Shown one piece after another: positions 9,076 through 18,404 of a stretch of 64,000 bases of DNA. The stretch's first letter is position 1; every line of letters begins with the position of its first letter. The DNA comes from Mucilaginibacter conchicola. GTDB taxonomy: Bacteria > Bacteroidota > Bacteroidia > Sphingobacteriales > Sphingobacteriaceae. The notes beneath the pieces were generated by a model. The model was given only the letters and a program-made list of their open reading frames with translations, was not told the origin of the DNA and searched no databases. Location of the stretch: assembly GCF_003432115.1 (NCBI RefSeq), contig NZ_QWDC01000002.1, forward strand, positions 496,001 to 560,000, written 5' to 3'. The position numbers and the translations under genes were made by a program.

Positions 9076-9882
9076 TTTTTTATTATGCGCGTCAACAGCT
9101 TTGCGTACGCTGCCGTACTGTTTTAAAAGCGCGGCGGCTTCAGCTTCAGTCAGGCCGGTTTCGGCCATTACCATGCGGGTACCACGGTGAACAAGTTTGT
9201 TGTTTGATAACTGCATATCCACCATTTTATTACCTTTTACGCGGCCCAGCTTTATCATTACACTGGTACTTAGCATATTCAATACCAGCTTCTGCGCGGT
9301 GCCCGCCTTCATGCGTGTGCTGCCGGTAACAAACTCGGGGCCGGTTACTACTTCAACAGGGTATTGTGCCTCGGCTGCCACGGGGCTGCCTGCGTTACAA
9401 ACAATGCAGCCTGTTGCTACGCCATTGGCATTGGCCGTTTGCAAACCACCTATCACATAAGGTGTAGTGCCCGATGCCGCTATGCCTACCACCACATCAC
9501 CACTGTTGATGTCAAACTCCTGCAGGTCTTTCCAGGCCTGTTCACGGTCGTCCTCGGCAAATTCAACCGCTTTGCGGATAGCGGTATCGCCACCAGCAAT
9601 GATGCCAACCACCCAATCAAACGGTACACCAAAGGTTGGCGGGCACTCTGACGCATCAACAACCCCCAAACGGCCGCTGGTACCGGCCCCTATGTAAAAT
9701 AAGCGGCCACCATTTTGCATTCGGTCGGCAACAATCTCTACCAGCTTTTCTATCTGCGGCAAAGCTTTTTCAACAGCCAGCGGAACTGCTTTATCCTCGT
9801 TGTTTATGTTCTGCAGCAGCTCCGCTACAGACATATTTTCCAGGCCGTTATATTTTGAATCTCTCTCGGTACTTATTTCCAT
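9073..9882 (-). CDS. murQ: N-acetylmuramic acid 6-phosphate etherase (MurQ)
   Basis: Cleaves the lactyl ether of MurNAc-6-phosphate to give GlcNAc-6-phosphate and D-lactate in cell-wall recycling; cytosolic. The SIS fold is clear: the phosphate-binding GAGTSGRLGVVDASECPPT follows residue 60, ASGTTPYVIGGL comes mid-protein, and the family block GSTRMKAGTAQKLVLNM is near residue 190. The 269 residues are slightly shorter than E. coli MurQ (about 298), as is usual in Bacteroidota. The ATG at 9882 gives the standard opening with TERDSKYNGLENMS. Together with nagZ at 11807 it makes a small recycling neighbourhood, although the two are separated by the plus-strand protease gene. Confidence 0.95.
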   Translation of the reverse strand: MEISTERDSKYNGLENMSVAELLQNINNEDKAVPLAVEKALPQIEKLVEIVADRMQNGGRLFYIGAGTSGRLGVVDASECPPTFGVPFDWVVGIIAGGDTAIRKAVEFAEDDREQAWKDLQEFDINSGDVVVGIAASGTTPYVIGGLQTANANGVATGCIVCNAGSPVAAEAQYPVEVVTGPEFVTGSTRMKAGTAQKLVLNMLSTSVMIKLGRVKGNKMVDMQLSNNKLVHRGTRMVMAETGLTEAEAAALLKQYGSVRKAVDAHNKK

Positions 9883-9918
9883 GGTAATGTGTTTTGTGCC
9901 TTTATCGCTCGTATATCA

Positions 9919-10051
9919 ACTCACCCCGACATCGCTTGCGCTCGTCACCCCTCTCTTCGCTGTGCGAAAAGAGGGGCAGCTCATTTTTTTCTTACCCTCT
10001 TTGCTGCTTGCAGCAGAGAGGGTGGTCCAGCGTAGCGTAGGCCGGGTGAGT
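9919..10051. repeat. Dispersed inverted repeat, family B, copy 2 (133 bp)
   Basis: Bounded by ACTCACCCC and GGGTGAGT, with CCCCTCTCTTCGC and GCAGAGAGGGTGG words as at 7190-7311. It fills most of the 301-base gap between the divergent murQ and S41 protease genes. The rest of the gap (10052-10183) is AT-rich and may hold the promoters, but no convincing boxes were found. Confidence 0.7.
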
Positions 10052-10183
10052 CAACTATGCGACATGCGGCTAAATCACCCAACAATTTCACCACAAAATT
10101 GATTAAAAAACATTAAAGCAAAGAAGCGTAGATAAATTATTGCTGATTGAGGCTAATTATTAGATTTGCGTGTTAAAATTTCA

Positions 10184-11764
10184 ATGAAGCACACTGCGGG
10201 TATCATCTTCCGGACCATCTTACTTTTACTCATCGGCGCCTTTATTGGCGTTTTTTTGACCGATGGCAACCTGGGCGGCCGCAGGATGGGATTAAACGGC
10301 AACGACAAAATTACCCGCGTGCTCGACCTGGTGAAAAATCAGTACGTAGATTCGGTTGATGTGGACAGCATGGAAGGCGTTACCATTAACGACCTGCTGC
10401 AAAATCTGGACCCGCATTCGCTTTACCTGCCTGCCCAGCAAGCCCGCAATATTAACGAGAAACTGGAAGGTGGTTTTAACGGCATTGGCCTGGAATACCA
10501 GTTGCTGCGCGATACTCTGATAGTTACGCAGGTAACCGCCGGCGGCCCGTCGGCAAAGGCAGGCGTAATGGTTGGCGATAAAGTGGTGAAAGTGGATAAT
10601 GCACCGTTCTCGGGTACTAAATTGAAAACGTCCCGCATCAGCAAGCTTTTCCGCGGGGAAAAGGATACTTATATCACCCTGAACATTCAGAGGGATAATA
10701 ACCCAAAACTCAAAGATCTTAAAATAAAACGCGGCCGCGTTACCGTGAGCAGTATTGATGCTGCCTATGCTGCCGATGGCGTTGGCTACGTCAAGATCAG
10801 CAAATTTGGCACCTCAACCGATGCTGATTTCAGGAAAGCCCTTACCGACCTTAAGGTTGATGGCATGGAGAAACTGGTGCTCGATCTGCGCGGAAACGGT
10901 GGAGGTTACTTAAACACTGCAACTGCTTTAGCCGACGAATTTTTACCCAAAGGCAAACTCATCGTATACACCAAAGGCACCCACGAGCCACGTACCGATT
11001 ATTTTGCCACCGACTCGGGCAGTTACCAGAACGGTAAGATCACTATTATTATTGATGAGTATTCAGCCTCGGCGAGTGAGATACTGGCAGGTGCCATGCA
11101 GGATCTGGACAGAGGAACCATTGTTGGCCGCCGTTCGTTTGGTAAAGGTTTGGTGCAGCAGCAATTCCCGTTTGGTGATGGCACAGCTATTAATCTAACC
11201 GTTGCAAGATATTACACACCATCGGGCAGATCTATCCAGAAATCGTACAAAGATGGTGTTGCCAGTTACAGAAATGAGTTGATAAACCGCATCCGCAAGG
11301 GTGAATTATTAAATATCGACAGCAATTTAACGGATAGTGCGTTTACCGGTGCTTCTGTTTTCCATACCGCAAAGGGTCGGAAGGTGTTAAGCCGTGGTGG
11401 TATTATGCCCGATGTTTTTGTACCTGCCGATACCACCCAAAGCACCCAACTGGTAGGCGACCTTACAGATAATATGCTCTTCAGCGCCTACGCCTTAGAC
11501 CGCCTGCAGCCTGTGTTAAACAAGTACGCTACCGCGGATAACTTCATTAAACAATACCAGGTAAGCGATGACGAGCTGAAAAGCTTTGTACTGTACGCCT
11601 ATAAAACCATCAAAAAGATAGACCCGCGTGAGTTAGTGCAATCAAAACCCGCCATCAAAAACCTGTTAAAAGCTGCGGCTGCCCGTTTAAAATGGGGCAA
11701 CAACGCGTATTTCAGGGTGGTAAACGAGGGTGATGCAACCTTTAAGGTCGCGGCACAGCAGTAA
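10184..11764 (+). CDS. S41 family C-terminal processing protease (CtpA/Prc-like)
   Basis: A periplasmic, membrane-anchored serine protease of 526 residues that trims C termini of exported or envelope proteins. The start is the ATG at 10184 (MKHTAGIIF), followed by a hydrophobic anchor of about 20 residues; an in-frame TTG at 10166 is weaker. A PDZ domain lies near residues 80-165 (contains GGPSAKAGVMVGDKV). The catalytic Ser is in EYSASASEILAG and the general-base Lys in RRSFGKGLVQQQ. A helical C-terminal extension follows. Its position between murQ and nagZ suits a role in envelope turnover, since Prc-type proteases act on peptidoglycan hydrolases in other bacteria; that link is inference. 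Confidence 0.92.
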   Translation: MKHTAGIIFRTILLLLIGAFIGVFLTDGNLGGRRMGLNGNDKITRVLDLVKNQYVDSVDVDSMEGVTINDLLQNLDPHSLYLPAQQARNINEKLEGGFNGIGLEYQLLRDTLIVTQVTAGGPSAKAGVMVGDKVVKVDNAPFSGTKLKTSRISKLFRGEKDTYITLNIQRDNNPKLKDLKIKRGRVTVSSIDAAYAADGVGYVKISKFGTSTDADFRKALTDLKVDGMEKLVLDLRGNGGGYLNTATALADEFLPKGKLIVYTKGTHEPRTDYFATDSGSYQNGKITIIIDEYSASASEILAGAMQDLDRGTIVGRRSFGKGLVQQQFPFGDGTAINLTVARYYTPSGRSIQKSYKDGVASYRNELINRIRKGELLNIDSNLTDSAFTGASVFHTAKGRKVLSRGGIMPDVFVPADTTQSTQLVGDLTDNMLFSAYALDRLQPVLNKYATADNFIKQYQVSDDELKSFVLYAYKTIKKIDPRELVQSKPAIKNLLKAAAARLKWGNNAYFRVVNEGDATFKVAAQQ

Positions 11765-11775
11765 AACGCTTTACG

Positions 11776-11803
11776 TAAAGACGCAATACCTTGCGTCTCT
11801 TTC
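11776..11803 (+). terminator. Terminator between the convergent S41 protease and nagZ genes
   Basis: An 8-bp stem AGACGCAA (11779-11786) / TTGCGTCT (11791-11798) with a TACC loop, followed by a short T run. The 42-base gap between the two convergent genes is nearly all hairpin, so it probably serves both strands. Confidence 0.6.
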
Positions 11804-11806
11804 CTA

Positions 11807-13519
11807 TTAAAACCTCATCCCCATACCAGTGGTAAAGAAGGTGTTAATGGTTACCGGCAGTTTACCTGATGGTTTCATAACCCCGGTTATCACTTTTACG
11901 GCAGAGCGCTGCATGGCATCGTCTTTCTGGTAGCCTACCAGCAAACCTGCGCTTTTTTCAATGCCCGGTAAACCTGCAATGGTATAGGGGTTGGCAAATA
12001 CGCTGGTCACTACGTTTGGTTTGGCGGCAAGCTCGGCAATTAACATTTTAACGTCGCTGCTGTAATCCAGTTTGCTTTGCGGGCGGGTGCGGGTATCATG
12101 GATACTCACAAACGTCTGATCGAACTTTTTGAGGGATGCCAGCATTTGGCGTATTTGGGCAAGCGGTGTGTTCTTGTTTATCAGGTACACCATACTGTTG
12201 GGGTACCATTTAGATAGCTCGGTCTCAAAAACGGTAGGCCTGTCCACTCCAATACTGATGATGGCTGTTTTCTTCAACGGATCCTGGCGCAGGGTGGTGG
12301 CGTTGCCTTTTACTACCGTGATGGCAGCATCGCACAATTGTTGTATCAACTCTGCCGATGCGGGGCGGTTGATATCGCCTAAAATACCGTATGGCGTTGT
12401 TGGTTTATACTGGTTAAGCCCTGCCCAGTATTTGGCCGCAAGCAGCTTTTTTATTTTGGCCTCAAACTCTTCCCTTGTTATTTTCCCTCTTCTTATCGCT
12501 TTCAGTATCAGTTTGGCCGATACGGCAGAGTTCTCAGAAAGTTCTATCAGATCATTACCCGCCAAAAAAGCGCGTAGGTCGGCTTCTCCCTTTGGGAAAA
12601 ATTTGGTAACGCCTTTCATCTCCATAGCATCAGATGCTACGATGCCTTTAAAGCCTAAGGAGTCTTTTAAGATGCCGGTCACGATAGGGCGCGACAAAGT
12701 TGACGGCAAATTCTTGGTGGTATCTAATGATGGGATATTCAAATGCGCTATCATCACTCCGCTTACGCCCGCGGCAATGGCCTCGCGGAAAGGGTATTCT
12801 TCCAGTGAATCTAACCTTCCTCGGGTAAAGGGTAGTTGGGGCAGGTCAAAGTGCGAATCTACATTGGTATCGCCATGGCCGGGGAAATGCTTGGCGAAAA
12901 CAATAACACCTGCATCCTGCATCCCTTTAAAGTACGAGATACCTTTTTGCGCCACATTGTACTTATTATCGCCAAACGAGCGGTAGTTGATTACCGGGTT
13001 GTTGGGGTTATTGTTGATATCCATATCAGGCGCAAAGTTGATATGCATGCCCAGGCGCTTAAAATCATAAGCCACCATCTGCCCCATTTTGTAGATGAGG
13101 TTATTATCTTGTATAGCACCCAAAGTCATTTGATAGGGGTAAGACACCGACGAATCAAGGCGCATGCCCAACCCCCACTCGCCATCCATAGCTATCAACA
13201 AGGGTACTTTTGAAACTTTCTGATAATTATTGATAAGGTTGGCATGCCTCACCGGCCCACCCTGGAAAAACACCAGCCCGCCTATGTGCTCTTCTTCTAT
13301 CACCTTGGCAACAGAATCTTCATAGGCTTTGCCTTTGTTGGTATGGGCGCGCACATAAAACAGCTGCCCAATACGTTCCTTACGGCTCATTTTGCGGTAA
13401 ACCGAATCTACCCATTGGTTTTGTTTGGTAACGGTTTCAATAAAGCTTTGGCGCTGGGCAAAAGCCGTGCACGATATAAAAAGCGAGAGGATAACGGCGG
13501 ATATATGTTTCGGTATCAT
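11807..13519 (-). CDS. nagZ: Secreted glycoside hydrolase family 3 beta-N-acetylhexosaminidase (NagZ-like)
   Basis: Removes N-acetylglucosamine from the non-reducing end of muropeptides or related glycans. It has an N-terminal signal peptide (ending TAFAQ), so this enzyme acts outside the cytoplasm, unlike E. coli NagZ. The GH3 barrel carries KHFPGHGDTNVDSH, the NagZ-type His/Asp loop, near residue 210, and the nucleophile Asp in VASDAMEMKG near residue 300. About 200 residues after the barrel form a second alpha/beta domain. At 570 residues it lacks the C-terminal beta-lactamase-like domain found fused to some Bacteroidota NagZ proteins. It is encoded near murQ, which handles a later step of the same recycling route. 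Confidence 0.9.
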   Translation of the reverse strand: MIPKHISAVILSLFISCTAFAQRQSFIETVTKQNQWVDSVYRKMSRKERIGQLFYVRAHTNKGKAYEDSVAKVIEEEHIGGLVFFQGGPVRHANLINNYQKVSKVPLLIAMDGEWGLGMRLDSSVSYPYQMTLGAIQDNNLIYKMGQMVAYDFKRLGMHINFAPDMDINNNPNNPVINYRSFGDNKYNVAQKGISYFKGMQDAGVIVFAKHFPGHGDTNVDSHFDLPQLPFTRGRLDSLEEYPFREAIAAGVSGVMIAHLNIPSLDTTKNLPSTLSRPIVTGILKDSLGFKGIVASDAMEMKGVTKFFPKGEADLRAFLAGNDLIELSENSAVSAKLILKAIRRGKITREEFEAKIKKLLAAKYWAGLNQYKPTTPYGILGDINRPASAELIQQLCDAAITVVKGNATTLRQDPLKKTAIISIGVDRPTVFETELSKWYPNSMVYLINKNTPLAQIRQMLASLKKFDQTFVSIHDTRTRPQSKLDYSSDVKMLIAELAAKPNVVTSVFANPYTIAGLPGIEKSAGLLVGYQKDDAMQRSAVKVITGVMKPSGKLPVTINTFFTTGMGMRF

Positions 13520-13684
13520 TACAGTTCAAATGTAGCTTAAATACTTATTAAGGTTAATTGGTTTTTACTTAAGCAAAATATAAACCAATATGCAAATAAA
13601 CCTTTTGATGCTTTTACGTTCTATAGCATAGAATTAGCGCCTTGGGCATGTGCTGCAAGGCTGAGCAAACTTAGATATTGAACC

Positions 13685-14365
13685 ATGAAAAAATTATTAT
13701 TTATCGCGATATGCCTTTTTATGGCAGGCGAAGCAAGTGCCCAGTATTACCCGCAACCGCGCCGCCGGGTGGTGAGGCGTGTGCCGCCGCAGCGTTACCA
13801 GCAACAACGCTATAACGATTATTTTCGCCCTACGGTTGGTGTAGCAGTTGGTGCCAACTTTTCAAACACGGTTGATTCTTACAATGCCGATTTTAGTACC
13901 AGCACTATTGCCGGCTGGCATGTTGGGTTAACATCTAATATCCCTATCTCGTACTCATTTGCATTTGCGCCCGAGATCTTGTTCTCGCAGAAAGGGTACC
14001 AGGCCGAGACAACTGATGGTAACTTTAAACAACGCACCAATTACATCGATATACCGTTGTTAGCCAAGTTTAAAGTGGTGCCGGGTTTCAACTTCCTGAT
14101 AGGCCCGCAGCTTACCTTCCAAACATCAACCAAAAATATTTATGATGATGGCTTTAACCGCGTGGTAGAAACCGAGTATGATAACCGTGGCGATAAAAGT
14201 TTTGTTGCCGGTGTAATAGGCATAAGTGTTGATTTGAACCGCAATGTAGAGCTACGCGGCCGTTACAACATCGATCTTAGCCGTAACCGTACCGATGGCG
14301 CTTCCCTTATACCCGATTACCGTAACCAAGTTTTCCAGTTGGGCTTAGGGTTTAAGTTTAACTAA
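13685..14365 (+). CDS. Outer-membrane beta-barrel protein (PorT-type fold)
   Basis: A 226-residue exported protein. The signal peptide is MKKLLFIAICLFMAGEASAQ; it is followed by a short Pro/Arg/Gln-rich segment (residues 20-45) and then alternating amphipathic strands starting at TVGVAVGANFS and ending with the aromatic-terminated strand VFQLGLGFKFN. This is the typical outer-membrane beta-barrel domain of Bacteroidota (OMP_b-brl family). It is an eight-strand-sized barrel with no plug domain, so a structural or small-pore protein rather than a TonB receptor. Its own terminator lies at 14389. Specific function unknown. Confidence 0.85.
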   Translation: MKKLLFIAICLFMAGEASAQYYPQPRRRVVRRVPPQRYQQQRYNDYFRPTVGVAVGANFSNTVDSYNADFSTSTIAGWHVGLTSNIPISYSFAFAPEILFSQKGYQAETTDGNFKQRTNYIDIPLLAKFKVVPGFNFLIGPQLTFQTSTKNIYDDGFNRVVETEYDNRGDKSFVAGVIGISVDLNRNVELRGRYNIDLSRNRTDGASLIPDYRNQVFQLGLGFKFN

Positions 14366-14388
14366 TAGCCGCCCATTACATAAAAGCA

Positions 14389-14424
14389 AAGCGCCCTGAA
14401 GATAATTCAGGGCGCTTGTTTTTT
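14389..14424 (+). terminator. Terminator of the beta-barrel protein gene, overlapping the opposing gene's 3' end
   Basis: A stem of at least 10 bp, GCGCCCTGAA (14391-14400) / TTCAGGGCGC (14406-14415), then TTGTTTTTT. The right arm contains the stop codon of the minus-strand glycosyltransferase (stop at 14407-14409), so the hairpin is partly coding on the other strand. Confidence 0.9.
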
Positions 14425-15360
14425 GAACAGACCTTTTAGCCAGCGCTTAAAGCGGCGGCGGCGAAGGTTATATTTTGCCAGGGCTATGCGGCGTTCAATT
14501 ACCGCAAAATCATGCATCAGCGTAGCCTCATCGGCCTGCTTTTGGGGCAATACATATTTTGGGTGTGCGATGTTGCCAAGTTTACCCAAAGGGATGTTGG
14601 CGTTACGATTGGTAACATCATGCGTATGCGTAGAGTTTTCGCCAAAGCCAATGTTAGTGATCAGGTTAACATTTGGGATAACAGACAGGCTGTTGTTAAA
14701 AAAATTAAGGAACGTGTACTGGTAGTCCCAGGTATCTATCTCGCCTGCTTTAACACGTTTAAAGATCTCTTCCCATGAATCGAGCATAAATGGATCCGTG
14801 AAGATCTTTTCCAGCTCGGGCCTTACTTCATCGGCTTCGTAGCGTGTAAGTTCCTTATCGTACTGCTGCCATACCCTGCGCCACCCGCCCCAGCCCCAAA
14901 CATGGGTAAGGTTAGAGTAGTAATAGCTTGCATCGCCCCATTTTTGGCCATGCTGCAGGTTAGCCCCGCCAATGTGCCTTATGCGACTATCATGGCGGTA
15001 GCGCTCAAACATGGCATCTATAAACTCAAAGAAACCATCACCGGGCAGGCAATCATCCTCTAACACAATGCCCTCTTCCTCGTTGTCAAAAAACCAGGTA
15101 ATGGCAGATGATACGGCTTCTTTACAGCCCATGTTCTGCTCGCGGTACAGGGTTTTCACCTCGCAGGGCCAGTTTACCTTATTGATGATGGCGCGGGTTT
15201 GCTCGCAAAGTTCAGCTTCGCCGGCTTTAGCCGCACGCGGGCCATCTGCTGCTACGTAAAGGCGCGGGGGCTTTGCAGCGGCAATGCGCTCAAAAACCTG
15301 TGCGGTTACATCGGGCCTGTTAAAAACAATAAATAATACCGGCGATTGGGTTTGGTACAT
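14407..15360 (-). CDS. Glycosyltransferase (GT-A nucleotide-diphospho-sugar transferase type)
   Basis: A 317-residue cytosolic or peripheral glycosyltransferase. It opens with a Rossmann-like strand SPVLFIVFNRPDVTAQVFERI, has YVAADGPR near residue 37 and the acidic metal-binding motif IVLEDDCLPGDGFFEF near residue 100, then THVWGWGGWRRVW, typical of the family annotated as hemolytic protein HlpA-like or nucleotide-diphospho-sugar transferases. The start is the ATG at 15360, one base after the stop codon of the ABC exporter gene, so the two are cotranscribed; an in-frame start 30 bases upstream would lie inside the exporter gene. Donor and acceptor unknown; probably surface polysaccharide or LPS. 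Confidence 0.85.
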   Translation of the reverse strand: MYQTQSPVLFIVFNRPDVTAQVFERIAAAKPPRLYVAADGPRAAKAGEAELCEQTRAIINKVNWPCEVKTLYREQNMGCKEAVSSAITWFFDNEEEGIVLEDDCLPGDGFFEFIDAMFERYRHDSRIRHIGGANLQHGQKWGDASYYYSNLTHVWGWGGWRRVWQQYDKELTRYEADEVRPELEKIFTDPFMLDSWEEIFKRVKAGEIDTWDYQYTFLNFFNNSLSVIPNVNLITNIGFGENSTHTHDVTNRNANIPLGKLGNIAHPKYVLPQKQADEATLMHDFAVIERRIALAKYNLRRRRFKRWLKGLFKKQAP

Positions 15361-15361
15361 T

Positions 15362-17188
15362 TTAGCCTTCGTTAAAGGTTTGCATGTCAATTAATTTACG
15401 GTAAAGCCCGTTGTTGGCCATCAGCTCAAGGTGGCTGCCTTGCTCTACAACTTTACCTGCCTCTAATACGGCAATAATATCTGCGTTTTGGATGGTACTT
15501 AAACGGTGTGCAATAACCAGTGATGTACGGTTCTTCATCAGGTTATTCAATGCATCCTGCACCAGTTTTTCTGATTCGGTATCCAGGGCCGATGTTGCTT
15601 CGTCCAGCAGCATTATTGGCGGATTATTGAGTACTGCACGGGCAATACAAATACGCTGACGCTGGCCGCCCGATAGTTTGGTGCCCCTGTCGCCTACGTT
15701 GGTATTATAACCATCTTCTGTTTCGCCTATAAAATTATGAGCATTAGCTATACGGGCCGCTGCCTCAACCTCTTCTTGTGTTACACCGGTTTTGCCAAAG
15801 GCGATGTTGTTAAAAATGCTATCGTTAAACAATATCGACTCCTGGTTCACAATACCCATCAGGCTGCGCAGCGATGTGGCCGTTACGCCTTTAATATCTT
15901 GTCCATCTACCGTAATCTTACCGGCTTTAGGGTCCATAAAACGTGGAATAAGATCCATCATGGTTGATTTCCCCCCACCAGAAGGGCCAACCAATGCCAC
16001 TGTTTTCCCTTTAGGGATAGTGAGATTGATATCGGTTAGTACCACTTTATCCTGGTAAGCAAAACTCACGTTTTCAAATTTGATAGCATCTTGAAAGCCT
16101 TGCAGGTCAATAGCGTTTGGTGCATCATTAACAGCCGGTCTTTCATCTATCAAAGTTAAAACACGCTCTCCGGCGGCAATACCCGAGTGGATGTTACTGA
16201 ACGAATCTGAGATAGCTTTTGCCGGGCGCATTACCTGCGAAAAAAACACGATGAACGTAACAAACTCCGGCGGCGAAAGCGGCGAGGTTTTGTTCAGCAC
16301 CAGGTGCCCACCATACAATGCAATACCTGCCACCATGGTCACCCCAAAAAACTCCGACACAGGCGAGGCCAGTTGCTGCCTGCGTGCCATTGATTTGGTT
16401 ATGCGCGAGTATTCACGGTTCTCGCGGTCAAAACGGCCCTTAATAAAACCATTGGCGTTAAATGCTTTCACGATCTTGATACCGGATAAAGCCTCATCTA
16501 AATAGCTGATCATGTTGCCGTAAGTTTTTTGCGATGCAATTGCCTGCGATTTTAAACGCTTTACAATTTTTGATATCACAAATGCCGAAACCGGTATCAC
16601 CAGGAAAGAGTACAATGTTAAGCTTGGCGAGATAAGGAACAGCATCACCAAAAAGGTGATCAGCGTTAAGGGTTCTTTAAAGATCACCTGCAAGGTACCG
16701 GTAACCGAGTACTGCACTACCTGCACATCTGATGCTATTTTAGAAATGATGTCGCCCTTACGCTCGTTACTGAAAAAGCCGAGGTGAAGGTCCATCACAT
16801 TATCAAACACGCTGCGGCGCAGGTTAAGCAGGGTATGCACACGCAGGTTCTCCATAACGCGCTGCGACAGGTATCGAAACAAGTTACCCAGCAATGCCGA
16901 AACTACAATGGTGGCACAAACAAACTTAAGTGCTACCCATGAGCCGTAGGTATCAATAGCGTAAGTAACGTAATATTTAAACGTAGCCATCACCTCAAAT
17001 ACTGGCGGCTTTGGCCCCAGCGGCTGGTGTACACTGCTATGCTCGGCAAACAGGGTGGTAAGCAAAGGCGCAAGCAGGGCAAGGTTAAGCGTGCTGAATA
17101 AAATAGAAAGAATGGTTGTTACAATGTACGGTATTGCAAACTTCTCTATGGGTTTTGCAAAAGATAACAACCTGAAATATGTCTTCAT
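15362..17188 (-). CDS. ABC transporter, fused permease/ATPase (MsbA-like lipid or glycan exporter)
   Basis: A 608-residue half-transporter acting as a homodimer in the inner membrane. Six transmembrane helices (residues about 15-340) precede a nucleotide-binding domain with Walker A GPSGGGKST, Q-loop IVNQES, signature LSGGQRQR, Walker B IMLLDEATSALD and switch His in VIAHRLST. This order is that of the MsbA/LmrA type. Set among glycosyltransferase genes, it most likely flips lipid A, a glycolipid or a lipid-linked oligosaccharide; the substrate is inferred from context only. The next gene downstream starts one base after its stop. Confidence 0.92.
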   Translation of the reverse strand: MKTYFRLLSFAKPIEKFAIPYIVTTILSILFSTLNLALLAPLLTTLFAEHSSVHQPLGPKPPVFEVMATFKYYVTYAIDTYGSWVALKFVCATIVVSALLGNLFRYLSQRVMENLRVHTLLNLRRSVFDNVMDLHLGFFSNERKGDIISKIASDVQVVQYSVTGTLQVIFKEPLTLITFLVMLFLISPSLTLYSFLVIPVSAFVISKIVKRLKSQAIASQKTYGNMISYLDEALSGIKIVKAFNANGFIKGRFDRENREYSRITKSMARRQQLASPVSEFFGVTMVAGIALYGGHLVLNKTSPLSPPEFVTFIVFFSQVMRPAKAISDSFSNIHSGIAAGERVLTLIDERPAVNDAPNAIDLQGFQDAIKFENVSFAYQDKVVLTDINLTIPKGKTVALVGPSGGGKSTMMDLIPRFMDPKAGKITVDGQDIKGVTATSLRSLMGIVNQESILFNDSIFNNIAFGKTGVTQEEVEAAARIANAHNFIGETEDGYNTNVGDRGTKLSGGQRQRICIARAVLNNPPIMLLDEATSALDTESEKLVQDALNNLMKNRTSLVIAHRLSTIQNADIIAVLEAGKVVEQGSHLELMANNGLYRKLIDMQTFNEG

Positions 17189-17225
17189 TCAAAAAAATTA
17201 AATTGCAAATTACGGCAATTAATGC

Positions 17226-18386
17226 CTATTGAGCCAAACCAAATGCCTCATCCAATAATTTGAACACTACCTTTTTATCAAACGTATGTTTAAAGGTAGC
17301 TTCGGCTAACCGGCTTTGTTCAGCATACAACGTTCCATTAGTTAAAAGTGATGTAATATTGGCAGCAAATTTATCAGCATCATCACTTACCAGGCAACCG
17401 TTATGGTGTTTTGGCAGTCCATCAACCCCGCGGGTGGTACAAACTACCGGTAGTGCATGTGCCAATGCCTCAACTACTTTTACTTTTATACCGGTGCCTT
17501 GCAGCATAGGGCAAAGCGCAATTTTTGAAGCGTTGTACAACTCGCCCAGGTCTTGTGCAAAGGCTATTTTGGTCACATTTTGCAGATCAGGAACGTAGTT
17601 GACGACCTTACCGGCCATGCAGATATTTACATCAGCAGGCAACTGCGGGTATACTTTATCGAAGAACCATTTAACGGAACTTACATTGTGTACGTTATCA
17701 TTCCCTACATATACCAGGTCATATTTTTTTGCTGCGCCTGATGTTGCGGGGCCATCCAGCATCATGGGCACCAATTTAACATCGGCCTTGCTAAACTGGG
17801 CAAAAATGTATTGCTCCTCCGGCGAGATGGCCCAAACTTCATCAAACTTATCCAGTCGGTTTATCTCATCCTGAAAGGTAATGCCAAGTTGAAAGCCCGG
17901 CTTATCTTTAAACTGTGCGGTTAAAAAGTCGTGTGTATCTAATATAGTATGGGCGTTCTTCAGCAACGCCTTGTCACTTATCAGGTCGGCGCTGTGGGCA
18001 TAGCTGATGATGACATGATCATACTTATCAGCCTTTAATAACTCGCTGAATCCCATCTTTAGCTTCAGCGTTAGATAGGTTGGAATTTTTGATCTTGAAG
18101 GATAGGTGAACCAGTAGTAGAACAAGTCCCAAAGTTTGTATTGCAAAAAATAGAAGAGGCTGCCTTTACCTTTCGGTTTACGCTCTAACAGGTGAAAGTT
18201 TTTAAAAAGCCTGTCCTTTTGTAGTTGAACGTAGCGTTCCGGTTCGCCGTTGTTTTGTACAAGGCTTACAAAATCAACCTTAAAACCCCTTTCCTTAAAA
18301 TAATGCAGCAGGTTTATAGCCCGCGTTTTATTACCTGCATCGGGGCGGGTAATATCATCAGGAAAAAAATAGAGGATCTTCTTCAT
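17226..18386 (-). CDS. Glycosyltransferase, GT-B fold (GT4-like)
   Basis: A 386-residue enzyme. The N-terminal half is a Rossmann acceptor domain opening KKILYFFPDDITRPDAGNKT, with a basic middle (LERKPKGKGS) likely to touch the membrane. The C-terminal donor domain shows LVYVGND, then GTGIKVKVVEALAHALPVV, the region equivalent to the EX7E motif of GT4 enzymes, and TTRGVDGLP. It lies 18 bases after the next upstream gene and 37 before the ABC exporter, so it is part of the same minus-strand unit. Sugar specificity cannot be told. Confidence 0.88.
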   Translation of the reverse strand: MKKILYFFPDDITRPDAGNKTRAINLLHYFKERGFKVDFVSLVQNNGEPERYVQLQKDRLFKNFHLLERKPKGKGSLFYFLQYKLWDLFYYWFTYPSRSKIPTYLTLKLKMGFSELLKADKYDHVIISYAHSADLISDKALLKNAHTILDTHDFLTAQFKDKPGFQLGITFQDEINRLDKFDEVWAISPEEQYIFAQFSKADVKLVPMMLDGPATSGAAKKYDLVYVGNDNVHNVSSVKWFFDKVYPQLPADVNICMAGKVVNYVPDLQNVTKIAFAQDLGELYNASKIALCPMLQGTGIKVKVVEALAHALPVVCTTRGVDGLPKHHNGCLVSDDADKFAANITSLLTNGTLYAEQSRLAEATFKHTFDKKVVFKLLDEAFGLAQ

Positions 18387-18404
18387 ATTCGCCGGCAGGC
18401 TAAG

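Noticed and set aside
12129..12986. 285-residue plus-strand frame opposite nagZ
   Set aside because: It lies antisense to a well-supported GH3 domain; composition is that of a mirror frame.
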